Source: Hyphomicrobiales bacterium (GTDB lineage: Bacteria; Pseudomonadota; Alphaproteobacteria; Rhizobiales; Kaistiaceae). From it: DNA of 64,000 nt. Positions 45,236-52,988 of this stretch are shown here, piece by piece (position 1 is the first letter of the stretch; the number at the start of each line of letters is the position of its first letter). The position numbers were made by a program, and so were the translations under genes. The notes under the pieces are model-generated. The model saw only the letters and a list, made by a program, of their open reading frames with translations. It had not been told where the DNA came from and made no database searches. The stretch is from NCBI GenBank assembly GCA_017305635.1, contig JAFKKF010000011.1:140558-204557 (forward strand), read 5' to 3'.

Positions 45236-46798
45236 TTGTCCGCGTCCATCGCCCCTATCGACCCGGCCACCGTCAAGCATCGCGGGCTCATCACCCTCTC
45301 GGTGATGGCCGCGATGATCATGCAGGTGCTCGACACGACCATTGCCAACGTCGCGCTCCCGCACATGCAGGCGAGCCTCGGCGCGGCGCAGGACACCATT
45401 ACCTGGGTGCTGACCTCCTACATCGTCGCCGCGGCGATCGCGACGCCGATCACCGGCTGGCTGTCGGACAATATCGGCCGCAAGCGGCTGTTCATGATCT
45501 GCGTCGTCGGTTTCGTCGCCGCCTCGGCGCTGTGCGGCATCGCCTTCAGCCTCGAGGAGATGGTGTTCTTCCGGCTCCTCCAGGGCGCCTTCGGCGCGGC
45601 GCTGGCGCCGCTGTCGCAATCGGTCATCATCGACATCAACCCGCGCGAGCGCCAGGGCCAGGCCATGGCCATCTGGGGCGCCGGCATCATGGTCGCGCCG
45701 ATCATCGGCCCGACCCTCGGCGCCTGGCTGACCGACCACATGAGCTGGCGTTGGTGCTTCTACATCAACGTGCCGATTGGCGCCGCCGCGCTCGCCGGCA
45801 TCTTCTTCTTCATGCCCGACACGGTGCGCCGCTTCCGCCGGTTCGATTTCCTCGGCTTCGCCCTCCTCTCGGTCACCGTCGGCTCGCTCCAGTTCATGCT
45901 CGACCGCGGCCCCGACCAGGACTGGTTCAACTCGCCCGAGATCATCCTCGAGCTCGGCATCGCCATCGCCGCCGGCTGGATGTTCGTCGTCCACACCATC
46001 ATGGGCCACGAGACCTTCCTGCCGAAGGGCCTGTTCGTCGACCGCAACTTCACCGCCGCCTCCGCCTTCATCTTCTTCGTCGGCATCATCCTCCTCGCCA
46101 CCATGGCGCTGCTGCCGCCGATGCTGCAGAGCATCTTCGGCTATCCGGTCGTCACCGTCGGCATCGTGCTGGCGCCGCGCGGCATCGGCACCATGATCTC
46201 GATGATGGTCGTCGGCCGGCTGGTGCGCATGGTCGACCCGCGCTACCTCGTCGGCCTCGGCCTCGCCGCCACCGCCCTCTCGCTCTACCAGATGACCTTC
46301 TTCTCGCCGGACATGAACTACTGGCCGCTCGTCTGGTCGGGCATCATCCAGGGCTTCGGCCTCGGCTTCGTCTTCATCCCGCTCTCGACCATCGCCTTCT
46401 CGACCCTCGACCCGCGGCTGCGGACCGACGCGACCAGCTTCTTCAACCTCGTCCGCAACCTCGGTTCGTCCATCGGCGTGTCGGTGATGGCGGCGACGCT
46501 GAGCTCCAACATCCAGACCAACCATGCCGAGCTCGGCGAGCACATCAACCTGTTCAACCCGAACGTCGACGCCGCCGGGATCGTACCCGCCATCCTGGGC
46601 AATCCCGCCGGCCTGCAGCAGGCGGCCCAGCTCGACGGCCTGATCAACCTGCAATCGGCGATGATCTCGTACCTCGACGATTTCAAGCTGATGTTCCTGA
46701 TCACGCTCTGCGCCGCGCCCCTCCTCCTGCTGCTCCGCTACAAGCCGATCGCCGCCGGCGCCGGTGCGCCGCCCGTGCCGGCGGTACATGCCGATTAG
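45236..46798 (+). CDS. emrB: DHA2 family MFS drug efflux pump (EmrB-like)
   Basis: A 520-residue, 14-helix drug:H+ antiporter. TTG start at 45236, 19 bp after the adaptor gene. MIMQVLDTTIANVALPHMQA (motif D1), GWLSDNIGRKRLFMICVVGF (motif A) and LLQGAFGAALAPLSQSVIID (motif C) are all family marks. TDATSFFNLVRNLGSSIGVS near the end matches EmrB. With the adaptor and an outer-membrane factor it forms a tripartite pump for hydrophobic toxic compounds. Confidence 0.93.
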   Translation: MSASIAPIDPATVKHRGLITLSVMAAMIMQVLDTTIANVALPHMQASLGAAQDTITWVLTSYIVAAAIATPITGWLSDNIGRKRLFMICVVGFVAASALCGIAFSLEEMVFFRLLQGAFGAALAPLSQSVIIDINPRERQGQAMAIWGAGIMVAPIIGPTLGAWLTDHMSWRWCFYINVPIGAAALAGIFFFMPDTVRRFRRFDFLGFALLSVTVGSLQFMLDRGPDQDWFNSPEIILELGIAIAAGWMFVVHTIMGHETFLPKGLFVDRNFTAASAFIFFVGIILLATMALLPPMLQSIFGYPVVTVGIVLAPRGIGTMISMMVVGRLVRMVDPRYLVGLGLAATALSLYQMTFFSPDMNYWPLVWSGIIQGFGLGFVFIPLSTIAFSTLDPRLRTDATSFFNLVRNLGSSIGVSVMAATLSSNIQTNHAELGEHINLFNPNVDAAGIVPAILGNPAGLQQAAQLDGLINLQSAMISYLDDFKLMFLITLCAAPLLLLLRYKPIAAGAGAPPVPAVHAD

Positions 46799-46865
46799 CC
46801 ACGCTTGAACCTGCCGCCGGCTCGGCTAGATTCGGTCCAAGATCGGTGCGGCGGGTATTGCGGCA

Positions 46866-48359
46866 GTGAAGAAGCAGGTGTCACGCGGGCTCGAGCCGGC
46901 CGAAGCCGGCCCCCAGGATCCGGCGGAGGTCCGCGCCAGCGAGCAGCGCCTGCGGCTTGCCATCGCCGCCACCGGCATCGGCATCTGGGACGTCGATGCG
47001 GCGAGCGGCACCCGCCAATGGTCGCCCGAGTTCCTCGCCATCCTCGGCCTGCCGCCGGAGACCGGGCCCGACCAGGAGGTCTTCGCCTCCCTCATCCACC
47101 CCGATGACGCCGAGCGCGTGCTTGCCCTCTATTCCCGCGCCTATTCCTCCCCCGACGACCCGACCTACCAGGCCGAATTCCGCATCCGCCGCGCCGATGA
47201 CGGGGCCGAGCGCTGGGTAGTGACCACCGGGCGCGTCTATTTCAGCCCCGCCGGCAAGCCGCTTCGCGGCGTCGGCACGCTCCGCGACGTCGATGCCCGC
47301 CGCCGCATGGAAGAAGCGCTCCGGCTCAGCGAGGAGCGCCACCGCCTCGCCATCGCCGCCAACCGGCTCGGCAGCTGGGACAGCGACCTCCTCCGCGACG
47401 AGCACGGCTGGTCGCCCGAATATTACGAGCTCTGGGGGCTCGATCCGGCGCTGCCCGCCGATCCCGCCCGCCTCCAGCCGCTGATGGCCCATAAGGACTG
47501 GCAGCGCCTCCAGCTCGCCCTTGCCGAGGCCCGCGAGAGCGACGGGCGGATGAGCATCGAGGTATCCTTCACCCGCCCCGGCGACGCGACGCCGCGCTGG
47601 GCCCTCCTCCAGGGCCGCGTCTTCTTCGACGCCGGCGGACGGCCGGTGCGCACCCTCGGCATCGTCATGGACACGACCGAGCGCAAGCAGGCCGAGGAGC
47701 GCCAGCGCCTCCTCCTCAACGAGCTCAACCACCGCGTCAAGAACACGCTCGCCACGGTCCAGGCGATCGTCTCGCAGACGCTCCGCTCGACCCCTGATCC
47801 CGACGCCGCCTTCGAGCGCGTCCAGTCGCGCCTGATGGCGCTCTCCAACACCCACAACCTCCTCAACGCGACGAGCTGGGCGGGCGCCACCCTCGGCGAC
47901 GTGCTCGGCGCCGAGCTGAAGCCCTATCGCAGCCAGGGCGAGCGCGTGCAGCTCCGCGGCGAGCCGGTGGCGCTCGATGCGCGCACCGCCCTCGCCTTCG
48001 GCCTCATCGCCCACGAGCTCGTCACCAATGCCGCCAAATACGGCTCGCTCTCCGCGCCCGACGGCCGGCTCGAGGTCGCCTGGCGCCTCGCCGAGGGCGA
48101 GAACGGGCAGCAGGTCGAGCTCACCTGGCGCGAGGCCGGTGGGCCGGAGGTAGCCAAGCCGACGCGGAAGGGCTTCGGCTCGCGGCTCGTCGAGCGCTCC
48201 ATCCGCGACCTGCGCGGCACCGCCGATATCGACTATGCGCCGGGCGGCCTCATCTGCCGCCTGATCTTCATGCTCGATCCCTGGGGCACGTCGAAGGACG
48301 AGGAGGAGGAACCGGCGCCCGAATCCGCAACCTCGGACGAACCGGTCGACGGCGCCTAG
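46866..48359 (+). CDS. PAS-PAS sensor histidine kinase, HWE family
   Basis: A 497-residue cytoplasmic sensor kinase with no transmembrane helix. Two PAS domains (residues about 26-145 and 155-275) come first: LRLAIAATGIGIWDVDAASG and HRLAIAANRLGSWDSDLLRD are matching starts. The kinase core has the H box LLLNELNHRVKNTLATVQAI with phospho-His289 and the HWE-type N box AHELVTNAAKYGSLS. The HWE family usually serves the general stress response or light and redox sensing. No conserved LOV Cys motif (NCRFLQ) is seen. There is no response regulator next to it. Confidence 0.92.
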   Translation: MKKQVSRGLEPAEAGPQDPAEVRASEQRLRLAIAATGIGIWDVDAASGTRQWSPEFLAILGLPPETGPDQEVFASLIHPDDAERVLALYSRAYSSPDDPTYQAEFRIRRADDGAERWVVTTGRVYFSPAGKPLRGVGTLRDVDARRRMEEALRLSEERHRLAIAANRLGSWDSDLLRDEHGWSPEYYELWGLDPALPADPARLQPLMAHKDWQRLQLALAEARESDGRMSIEVSFTRPGDATPRWALLQGRVFFDAGGRPVRTLGIVMDTTERKQAEERQRLLLNELNHRVKNTLATVQAIVSQTLRSTPDPDAAFERVQSRLMALSNTHNLLNATSWAGATLGDVLGAELKPYRSQGERVQLRGEPVALDARTALAFGLIAHELVTNAAKYGSLSAPDGRLEVAWRLAEGENGQQVELTWREAGGPEVAKPTRKGFGSRLVERSIRDLRGTADIDYAPGGLICRLIFMLDPWGTSKDEEEEPAPESATSDEPVDGA

Positions 48360-48925
48360 GTCGTCACCCGCCCGAAGGCATCGAACCCGTCGAAGAGCGA
48401 CGGCGGGTCACTGAGCCTGGCGCCCTCGATGGCGAGCAGCCGCCGCTTGGTCACCGTCCCGCCATGGGCGGAGAAGCCCTGCATCCGCCCGTCCGCGGCG
48501 AGCACGCGATGGCACGGCACGATCACCGGAAACGGATTGCGCCCGAGCGCATGGCCGACGGCCCGCGCCGCGCCCGGCTCGCCGAGACGCTTGGCGACCT
48601 CGCCATAGGTCAGCGTCTCGCCCGGCGGGATCGCTCGCGCGATGGCATAGACGCGCCGGTGGAAGGCCGGCAGCGCCGTGTCGTCGACGGCAATGTCGGC
48701 GAGATCATCCTTCGCCCCGGCGAGCAACGCCGCGATCCGCTCCATCGCGTGCCGGACCGCCACCGGCGGCTCGCTCTCGACCGCCCCGTGCCGCCGCGCC
48801 ATGCGCGCCCGCGTCGCCTCGGTGCTGCCCTCGGGCAACTGCACGCCGGTCACCACCGTACCGCGCCACGCCATGCCGCAGGCGCCGATCGCCGTCTCGA
48901 AGAGCGCGAAGCCATCGCTGGTCAT
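48356..48925 (-). CDS. ogt: methylated-DNA--protein-cysteine methyltransferase
   Basis: A 189-residue suicide repair protein that removes the methyl group from O6-methylguanine. The active Cys138 is in PVIVPCHRVL, after the HTH that binds DNA (LTYGEVAKRLGEPGAARAVG) and the arginine-finger helix. Start at 48925 (MTSDGFALFETAIGACGMAW). There is no Ada N-terminal metal-binding domain, so this is the Ogt type. Its stop TAG shares CTAG with the opposite kinase gene. Confidence 0.93.
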   Translation of the reverse strand: MTSDGFALFETAIGACGMAWRGTVVTGVQLPEGSTEATRARMARRHGAVESEPPVAVRHAMERIAALLAGAKDDLADIAVDDTALPAFHRRVYAIARAIPPGETLTYGEVAKRLGEPGAARAVGHALGRNPFPVIVPCHRVLAADGRMQGFSAHGGTVTKRRLLAIEGARLSDPPSLFDGFDAFGRVTT

Positions 48926-48956
48926 GAGGGGAGGATAGCACGACACGAAGGTGTCG

Positions 48957-49092
48957 CGCTCCCTCCACCGCGCAAACGCGCGGGCCTCCTCTCCATAAAC
49001 GGCGGAGGAACTTCCTTCATCAAGCTCGCGACCTGGTTCCTCCCCTGCGAAGCGGGGGAGGGGGACCATGCGAAGCATGGTGGAGGGGGCGC
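48957..49092 (-). repeat. palindromic intergenic repeat, copy A
   Basis: Reverse-complement copy of the element at 61583-61722: ends CGCTCCCTCCACC / GGTGGAGGGGGCGC, inner hairpins CCATGC-gaa-GCATGG, and a CCTCCCC / GGGGGAGG stem. A 15-20% divergent but collinear match over about 130 bases. It fills the gap between the methyltransferase and XRE regulator genes. Confidence 0.75.
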
Positions 49093-49102
49093 ATGAAGCG
49101 CG

Positions 49103-49861
49103 CTACCTCGGAATCAGCATCGCAAACGGCTCGTCCACTGCCCGCTCGATGAGCGCGCGGTAGCGGGCAAAATGCGAATGCCCGCGCTCGACCTTCCCGA
49201 AGGCCGGTTCGCCGAGGCTCTGCACCGGCACCAGCACCAGCGGCGTCGAAACCGGGAGCAGATGCGTCCCCTTCCCCGATTGCAGCGTGGTGAGGATGCC
49301 GAACATCTCGCCGGCGATGGTCGGCCGCGACACTACCGCGAAGCGGTACTGCCCGTGCTTGTTGGTGACCAGGTAGATGTGCCCCGACTGGTGCGGGATG
49401 GAGACGTCGCCGGCCTGCGTGAAGGCGGCATCGATCCGCTCGCTCTCCCTGAACATCAGGTGCGAGCGCTCCTCCTTCCAGTAGATCGTCATGCGGTAGG
49501 CGTAGACCGCGTCCCGGGTCGAGAAGGACGGGCGCACCGTCAGGTAGTCGCCCTCGATCCACGACACCGCCGCCCGCCCGTAGGAGCCGAGCTCGGCCGG
49601 CGCGATGCCGGCGAAGCGCGCCGCCTCCGCTTCCTTTTGCGGCGTCGGATTGCGGAGCGTCACGCCCAGCGCCGCTTCCAGCCGCACGATGCTGGCGAGC
49701 GTGAAAGGCCGCTGGCCGGACAGCGCTTTCTCCAACGTCGAGAGACTGATCTTCGCCTGGTCGGCGAGATAGCGCCGCGTGATGCGGCGACGCGCGATCG
49801 CTTCGCGGATCAGGTCCGCGATCGCATGGTTTTCCCCGAGAGCCAGGTTCTGTTCGGTCAT
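49103..49861 (-). CDS. XRE family transcriptional regulator with C-terminal sensor domain
   Basis: A 252-residue protein. ATG at 49861. The HTH spans about residues 20-65 (RRYLADQAKISLSTLEKALS and PFTLASIVRLEAALGVTL). The rest is a beta-rich domain (SYGRAAVSWIEGDYLTVRPS, SIPHQSGHIYLVTNKHGQYR, THLLPVSTPLVLVPVQ) that I do not recognise as a named sensor. It is divergent from the sortase-substrate gene; the 192-base gap contains direct repeats (49881-49900) well placed for it to bind and control both directions. Confidence 0.82.
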   Translation of the reverse strand: MTEQNLALGENHAIADLIREAIARRRITRRYLADQAKISLSTLEKALSGQRPFTLASIVRLEAALGVTLRNPTPQKEAEAARFAGIAPAELGSYGRAAVSWIEGDYLTVRPSFSTRDAVYAYRMTIYWKEERSHLMFRESERIDAAFTQAGDVSIPHQSGHIYLVTNKHGQYRFAVVSRPTIAGEMFGILTTLQSGKGTHLLPVSTPLVLVPVQSLGEPAFGKVERGHSHFARYRALIERAVDEPFAMLIPR

Positions 49862-49880
49862 TCGTCGCGCCCAGAGCCGT

Positions 49881-49916
49881 ACATTTCCGCACATTCCCGC
49901 ATGAGCCGGGCGGAAA
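49881..49916. promoter_or_regulatory. repeat array, candidate XRE operator
   Basis: ACATTTCCGC (49881-49890) and ACATTCCCGC (49891-49900) are tandem 10-base repeats, one helical turn apart, with one mismatch. TTTCCGC (49884-49890) is also inverted as GCGGAAA (49910-49916). All are 20-55 bases upstream of the XRE start and 138 or more before the sortase-substrate ATG. Confidence 0.5.
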
Positions 49917-50053
49917 GATGGCAAGCACGTCCTCTTCACGGCAAGCAAAGGGCGAAGAATGGCGCCTTTGCCCGTCGCGAGACGCGCCGGACGGGTCCAG
50001 ACAGATTGGCGGACGACCGGCCCTTCCCGCCGGCAACCGCACAGGAGCGGACC

Positions 50054-52222
50054 ATGCTTCGCCTGATCTCGGCCTTCCTCGCCTTCCTCGGTCTCGCCGT
50101 GCCGGCCTTCGCCACCGGCTTTGCCACGCCGGACGGCGCCGGCACCGGCACCCTCCTCTTCCAGTCGAGCGACATCGGCAGGTTCGTCGAGGCGCCGCGC
50201 ATCGCCACGGATTTCGACATCGACGTCGCCGGCCCGGTCGTGCGCACGCGCCTGACCCAGCAGTTCCAGAACCCGACCGACGGCTGGGTCGAGGGCACCT
50301 ACGTCTTTCCCCTTCCCGAGAGCGCCGCCGTGGACACGCTGAGGATGGTCGTCGGCGAGCGCGTCATCATCGGCGACATCAAGGAGAAGGTGGAGGCGAA
50401 GGAGATCTACGAGCAGGCAAAGGCGGCCGGCCAGAAGACCGCGCTCCTCGAGCAGGAGCGGCCGAACATGTTCACCAACCAGGTCGCCAATATCGGCCCG
50501 CACGAGACCATCGTCATCCAGATCGAGTACCAGATGCCGGTGGCGCAATCGGGCGGCGTCTATTCGCTCCGCGTGCCGACCGTCGTCGGCCCCCGCTACA
50601 ATCCGCCGCCGAAGCTCGTCGCCTCCAACGACGACGACGGCATGATTCTGGTCAGCGACCCGGTCCCGGACCGCGATCGCATCTCGCCGCCCGTCCTCGA
50701 TCCGCGGAAGCACCTGCCGGTCAATCCGCTCACCATCACCGTGCATCTCGATGCCGGCTTCGCCATCGGCGCGGTGAAGAGCTCCTATCACGACGTCACC
50801 GCCGATAAGCTCGCCGCCGACCGCGAGGTCGTCCGCCTCGCCAATGGCAATTTCGCCGACCGCGATTTCGAGCTGACCTGGACCGCGATGCCCGGCGCCG
50901 CGCCTTCGGTCGGCCTCTTCCGCGAGACGGTTGCGGGCAGCGACTATGGCCTCGCCATCGTCTCCCCGCCCGACGCTGCGAAGAGCGAGCGCCACATCCC
51001 GCGCGAGGTCATCTTCGTCATCGACAATTCCGGCTCCATGGGCGGCCAGTCGATCCTCCAGGCCAAGGCGAGCCTGCAATATGCCCTTGGCCGCCTCGAC
51101 CCGTCGGACCGCTTCAACGTCATCCGCTTCGACGACACCATGGACGTCATGTTCCCTGACGTCGTCCCGGCGACGCCCGGGAACATTGCCAATGCCAAGT
51201 ACGGCGTCGGCCGTCTCGACGCCGCCGGCGGCACGGAGATGGTCCCGCCCATGCGCGCCGCGCTCGCCGACCGCAATCCCGGAGACACCTCGACGCTCCG
51301 CCAGGTCGTCTTCCTCACCGACGGCGCCATCGGCAACGAGACCGAGATGTTCGACGTCGTCTCCAGGCTCCGCGGCCGCTCCCGCGTCTTCATGGTCGGC
51401 ATCGGCTCGGCGCCGAATTCCTACCTCATGAGCCGCATCGCCGAGCTCGGCCGCGGCACCTTCACCCAGATCGGCGATGGCAGCCAGGTCGAGGAGCGCA
51501 TGCGCGCCCTCGTCGACAAGCTCGACAATCCGGTGCTCACCGACCTCCGCGCCAGCTTCACCGGCGACGGCGTCGAGGCGACGCCTGCCGAGCTGCCCGA
51601 CCTCTATCGCGGCGAGCCGGTCGTCATCCTCATGAAGGCGCCGAAGCTCGCCGGCAAGGTGATCCTCACCGGCACCATCGCCGGCAAGGTGATCCTCACC
51701 GGCACCATCGCCGGCAAGCCGTGGACCGAGACGGTCGACCTCGCGCAGGCCGGCGAAGGAAGCGGCATCGCCAAGCTCTGGGCGCGCCGCAAGATCGATG
51801 ATGCCGAGGTCGCACAATCGACCGGCCGCATCCCCTCGGCCGAAGCCGACCGGCGCATCCTCACGCTGGCGCTGGAGCACCACCTTGTCAGCCGCATGAC
51901 CTCCCTCGTCGCCGTCGACCGCACGCCCGTCCGGCCCGCCGGCGAGCCGCTCCGCAAGAGCGACATTCCGATCAACCTTCCGGCCGGCTGGGATTTCGAC
52001 AACGTCTTCGGCAGCGAGCCGGTGCTTGAGAAGGACGCCATGCTCGACGCGAAGCTCATCGCCGTCTCGGCGACGAGGCCGAGCCTCGCCGGCACGCCGA
52101 AGCCGATGGTCAAGCTCCCCCAGACCGCGACCTTCTCGGAGCTCTTCCTCCTCCTCGGCGCGTTGCTCACGGCCATGGCCGCGGCGCTGCTTGTCTTCGC
52201 TCGCCGCATGAGGCTCGCATGA
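50054..52222 (+). CDS. VIT-vWA domain protein, dedicated target of the class GN sortase
   Basis: A 722-residue surface-type protein. Signal peptide MLRLISAFLAFLGLAVPAFA. A VIT domain covers about residues 45-170 (VRTRLTQQFQNPTDGWVEGT, ERPNMFTNQVANIGPHETIV); the vWA domain follows with an intact MIDAS start, DNSGSM at 324-329, and FLTDGAIGNE later. The C-terminus is a sorting signal: LPQTA (688-692), a hydrophobic helix (697-715) and the basic tail RRMR. It matches the marine proteobacterial sortase-target family. Its TGA overlaps the sortase ATG. A 30-bp tandem duplication lies at residues 533-552. Confidence 0.93.
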   Translation: MLRLISAFLAFLGLAVPAFATGFATPDGAGTGTLLFQSSDIGRFVEAPRIATDFDIDVAGPVVRTRLTQQFQNPTDGWVEGTYVFPLPESAAVDTLRMVVGERVIIGDIKEKVEAKEIYEQAKAAGQKTALLEQERPNMFTNQVANIGPHETIVIQIEYQMPVAQSGGVYSLRVPTVVGPRYNPPPKLVASNDDDGMILVSDPVPDRDRISPPVLDPRKHLPVNPLTITVHLDAGFAIGAVKSSYHDVTADKLAADREVVRLANGNFADRDFELTWTAMPGAAPSVGLFRETVAGSDYGLAIVSPPDAAKSERHIPREVIFVIDNSGSMGGQSILQAKASLQYALGRLDPSDRFNVIRFDDTMDVMFPDVVPATPGNIANAKYGVGRLDAAGGTEMVPPMRAALADRNPGDTSTLRQVVFLTDGAIGNETEMFDVVSRLRGRSRVFMVGIGSAPNSYLMSRIAELGRGTFTQIGDGSQVEERMRALVDKLDNPVLTDLRASFTGDGVEATPAELPDLYRGEPVVILMKAPKLAGKVILTGTIAGKVILTGTIAGKPWTETVDLAQAGEGSGIAKLWARRKIDDAEVAQSTGRIPSAEADRRILTLALEHHLVSRMTSLVAVDRTPVRPAGEPLRKSDIPINLPAGWDFDNVFGSEPVLEKDAMLDAKLIAVSATRPSLAGTPKPMVKLPQTATFSELFLLLGALLTAMAAALLVFARRMRLA
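51650..51718 (+). repeat. 30-bp perfect tandem duplication in the sortase substrate
   Basis: Two identical 30-base units (51650-51679, 51680-51709) and a third partial copy of 9 bases (51710-51718). Each encodes AGKVILTGTI in frame. The copies have no base difference, which points to a recent slippage or recombination event. The repeated strand follows EPVVILMKAPKL, in the beta-rich region after the vWA domain. Confidence 0.95.
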
Positions 52223-52803
52223 CCCCGCGCCGGCTCGTCATCGGAACCGCGATCACGCTTGGTCTCACGGGAGCAGCCTTGATGGGAGACGCAGCCTGGA
52301 TCCAGGTGAAGGCGGCGGTGGCGCAGGTCCTTCTCGACCGCGCCTTCGCCGAGACCGTCGCCGCCGGTGGCATGCCGGTGAAGCCGTGGGGATGGGCCGA
52401 TACCTGGCCCGTCGCCCGCATCCGCGTGCCGCGCATCGACGCTTCGGCGGTGGCGCTGGAGGGCTCCAGCGGCCAGGCGCTCGCCTTCGGCCCCGGCCAT
52501 GTCGAGGAGACGCCGGTCGCGGGCGAACCCGGCACCGCGGTCTATGCCGCCCACCGCGACACGCATTTCGCCTTTCTTGGGCAAGTGCGCGTCGGCGACC
52601 GCATCGATGTCACCCGTGCCGACGGCCTCACCTTCACCTACCGCGTGACAGGAATGGAGGTGGTGGACTTCGACAAAAGCGGCATCGACGCCACCGCCCC
52701 CGGCCGCAACCTCGTGCTCGCCACCTGCTGGCCGCTCAACGCGCTCACCCACGGCCCGCTGCGCTACGTGGTGCATGCGACCATGGAGCCGGAGCCTTCG
52801 TAG
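52219..52803 (+). CDS. class GN sortase
   Basis: A 194-residue transpeptidase. A first helix (residues 5-25, RLVIGTAITLGLTGAALMGD) anchors it. The catalytic set is present: His112 in YAAHRDTHF, Cys170 in LATCWP and Arg182 in HGPLRYVV. It opens with the usual WAQVKA-like segment (WIQVKAAVAQVLLDRAF) and PWGWADTWPVARIRVPRI, typical of the proteobacterial class GN enzymes. It would cut LPQTA of the upstream protein and attach it to an unknown acceptor. Overlaps the target gene by ATGA, so both are made together. Confidence 0.93.
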   Translation: MTPRRLVIGTAITLGLTGAALMGDAAWIQVKAAVAQVLLDRAFAETVAAGGMPVKPWGWADTWPVARIRVPRIDASAVALEGSSGQALAFGPGHVEETPVAGEPGTAVYAAHRDTHFAFLGQVRVGDRIDVTRADGLTFTYRVTGMEVVDFDKSGIDATAPGRNLVLATCWPLNALTHGPLRYVVHATMEPEPS

Positions 52804-52822
52804 CCGGAGACGCGCCCTCTTG

Positions 52823-52985
52823 ACCTCTCCCCGGTGGGGAGAGGTCTGTTTCTCTTGGGAGCGCAGCGAGTTAGAGAAACAGGGTGAGGGGGCGGAGACC
52901 TCTCTAGGAAAGGGCCCAGCCCCCCTGGTTCGCTTCGCTCACAAGCTCGAAGGCTCTCTTCCCACCGGGGCGCGCGCAGGGCGCC
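52823..52985. repeat. palindromic intergenic repeat, second type
   Basis: ACCTCTCCCC-ggt-GGGGAGAGGT (52823-52845, perfect 10-bp stem) is followed by CTGTTTCTC (52846-52854) with GAGAAACAG (52874-52882). A third weaker repeat unit continues to 52985. It lies between the convergent sortase and glutamine-synthetase-like genes and may act as a terminator. Confidence 0.65.
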
Positions 52986-52988
52986 CGC

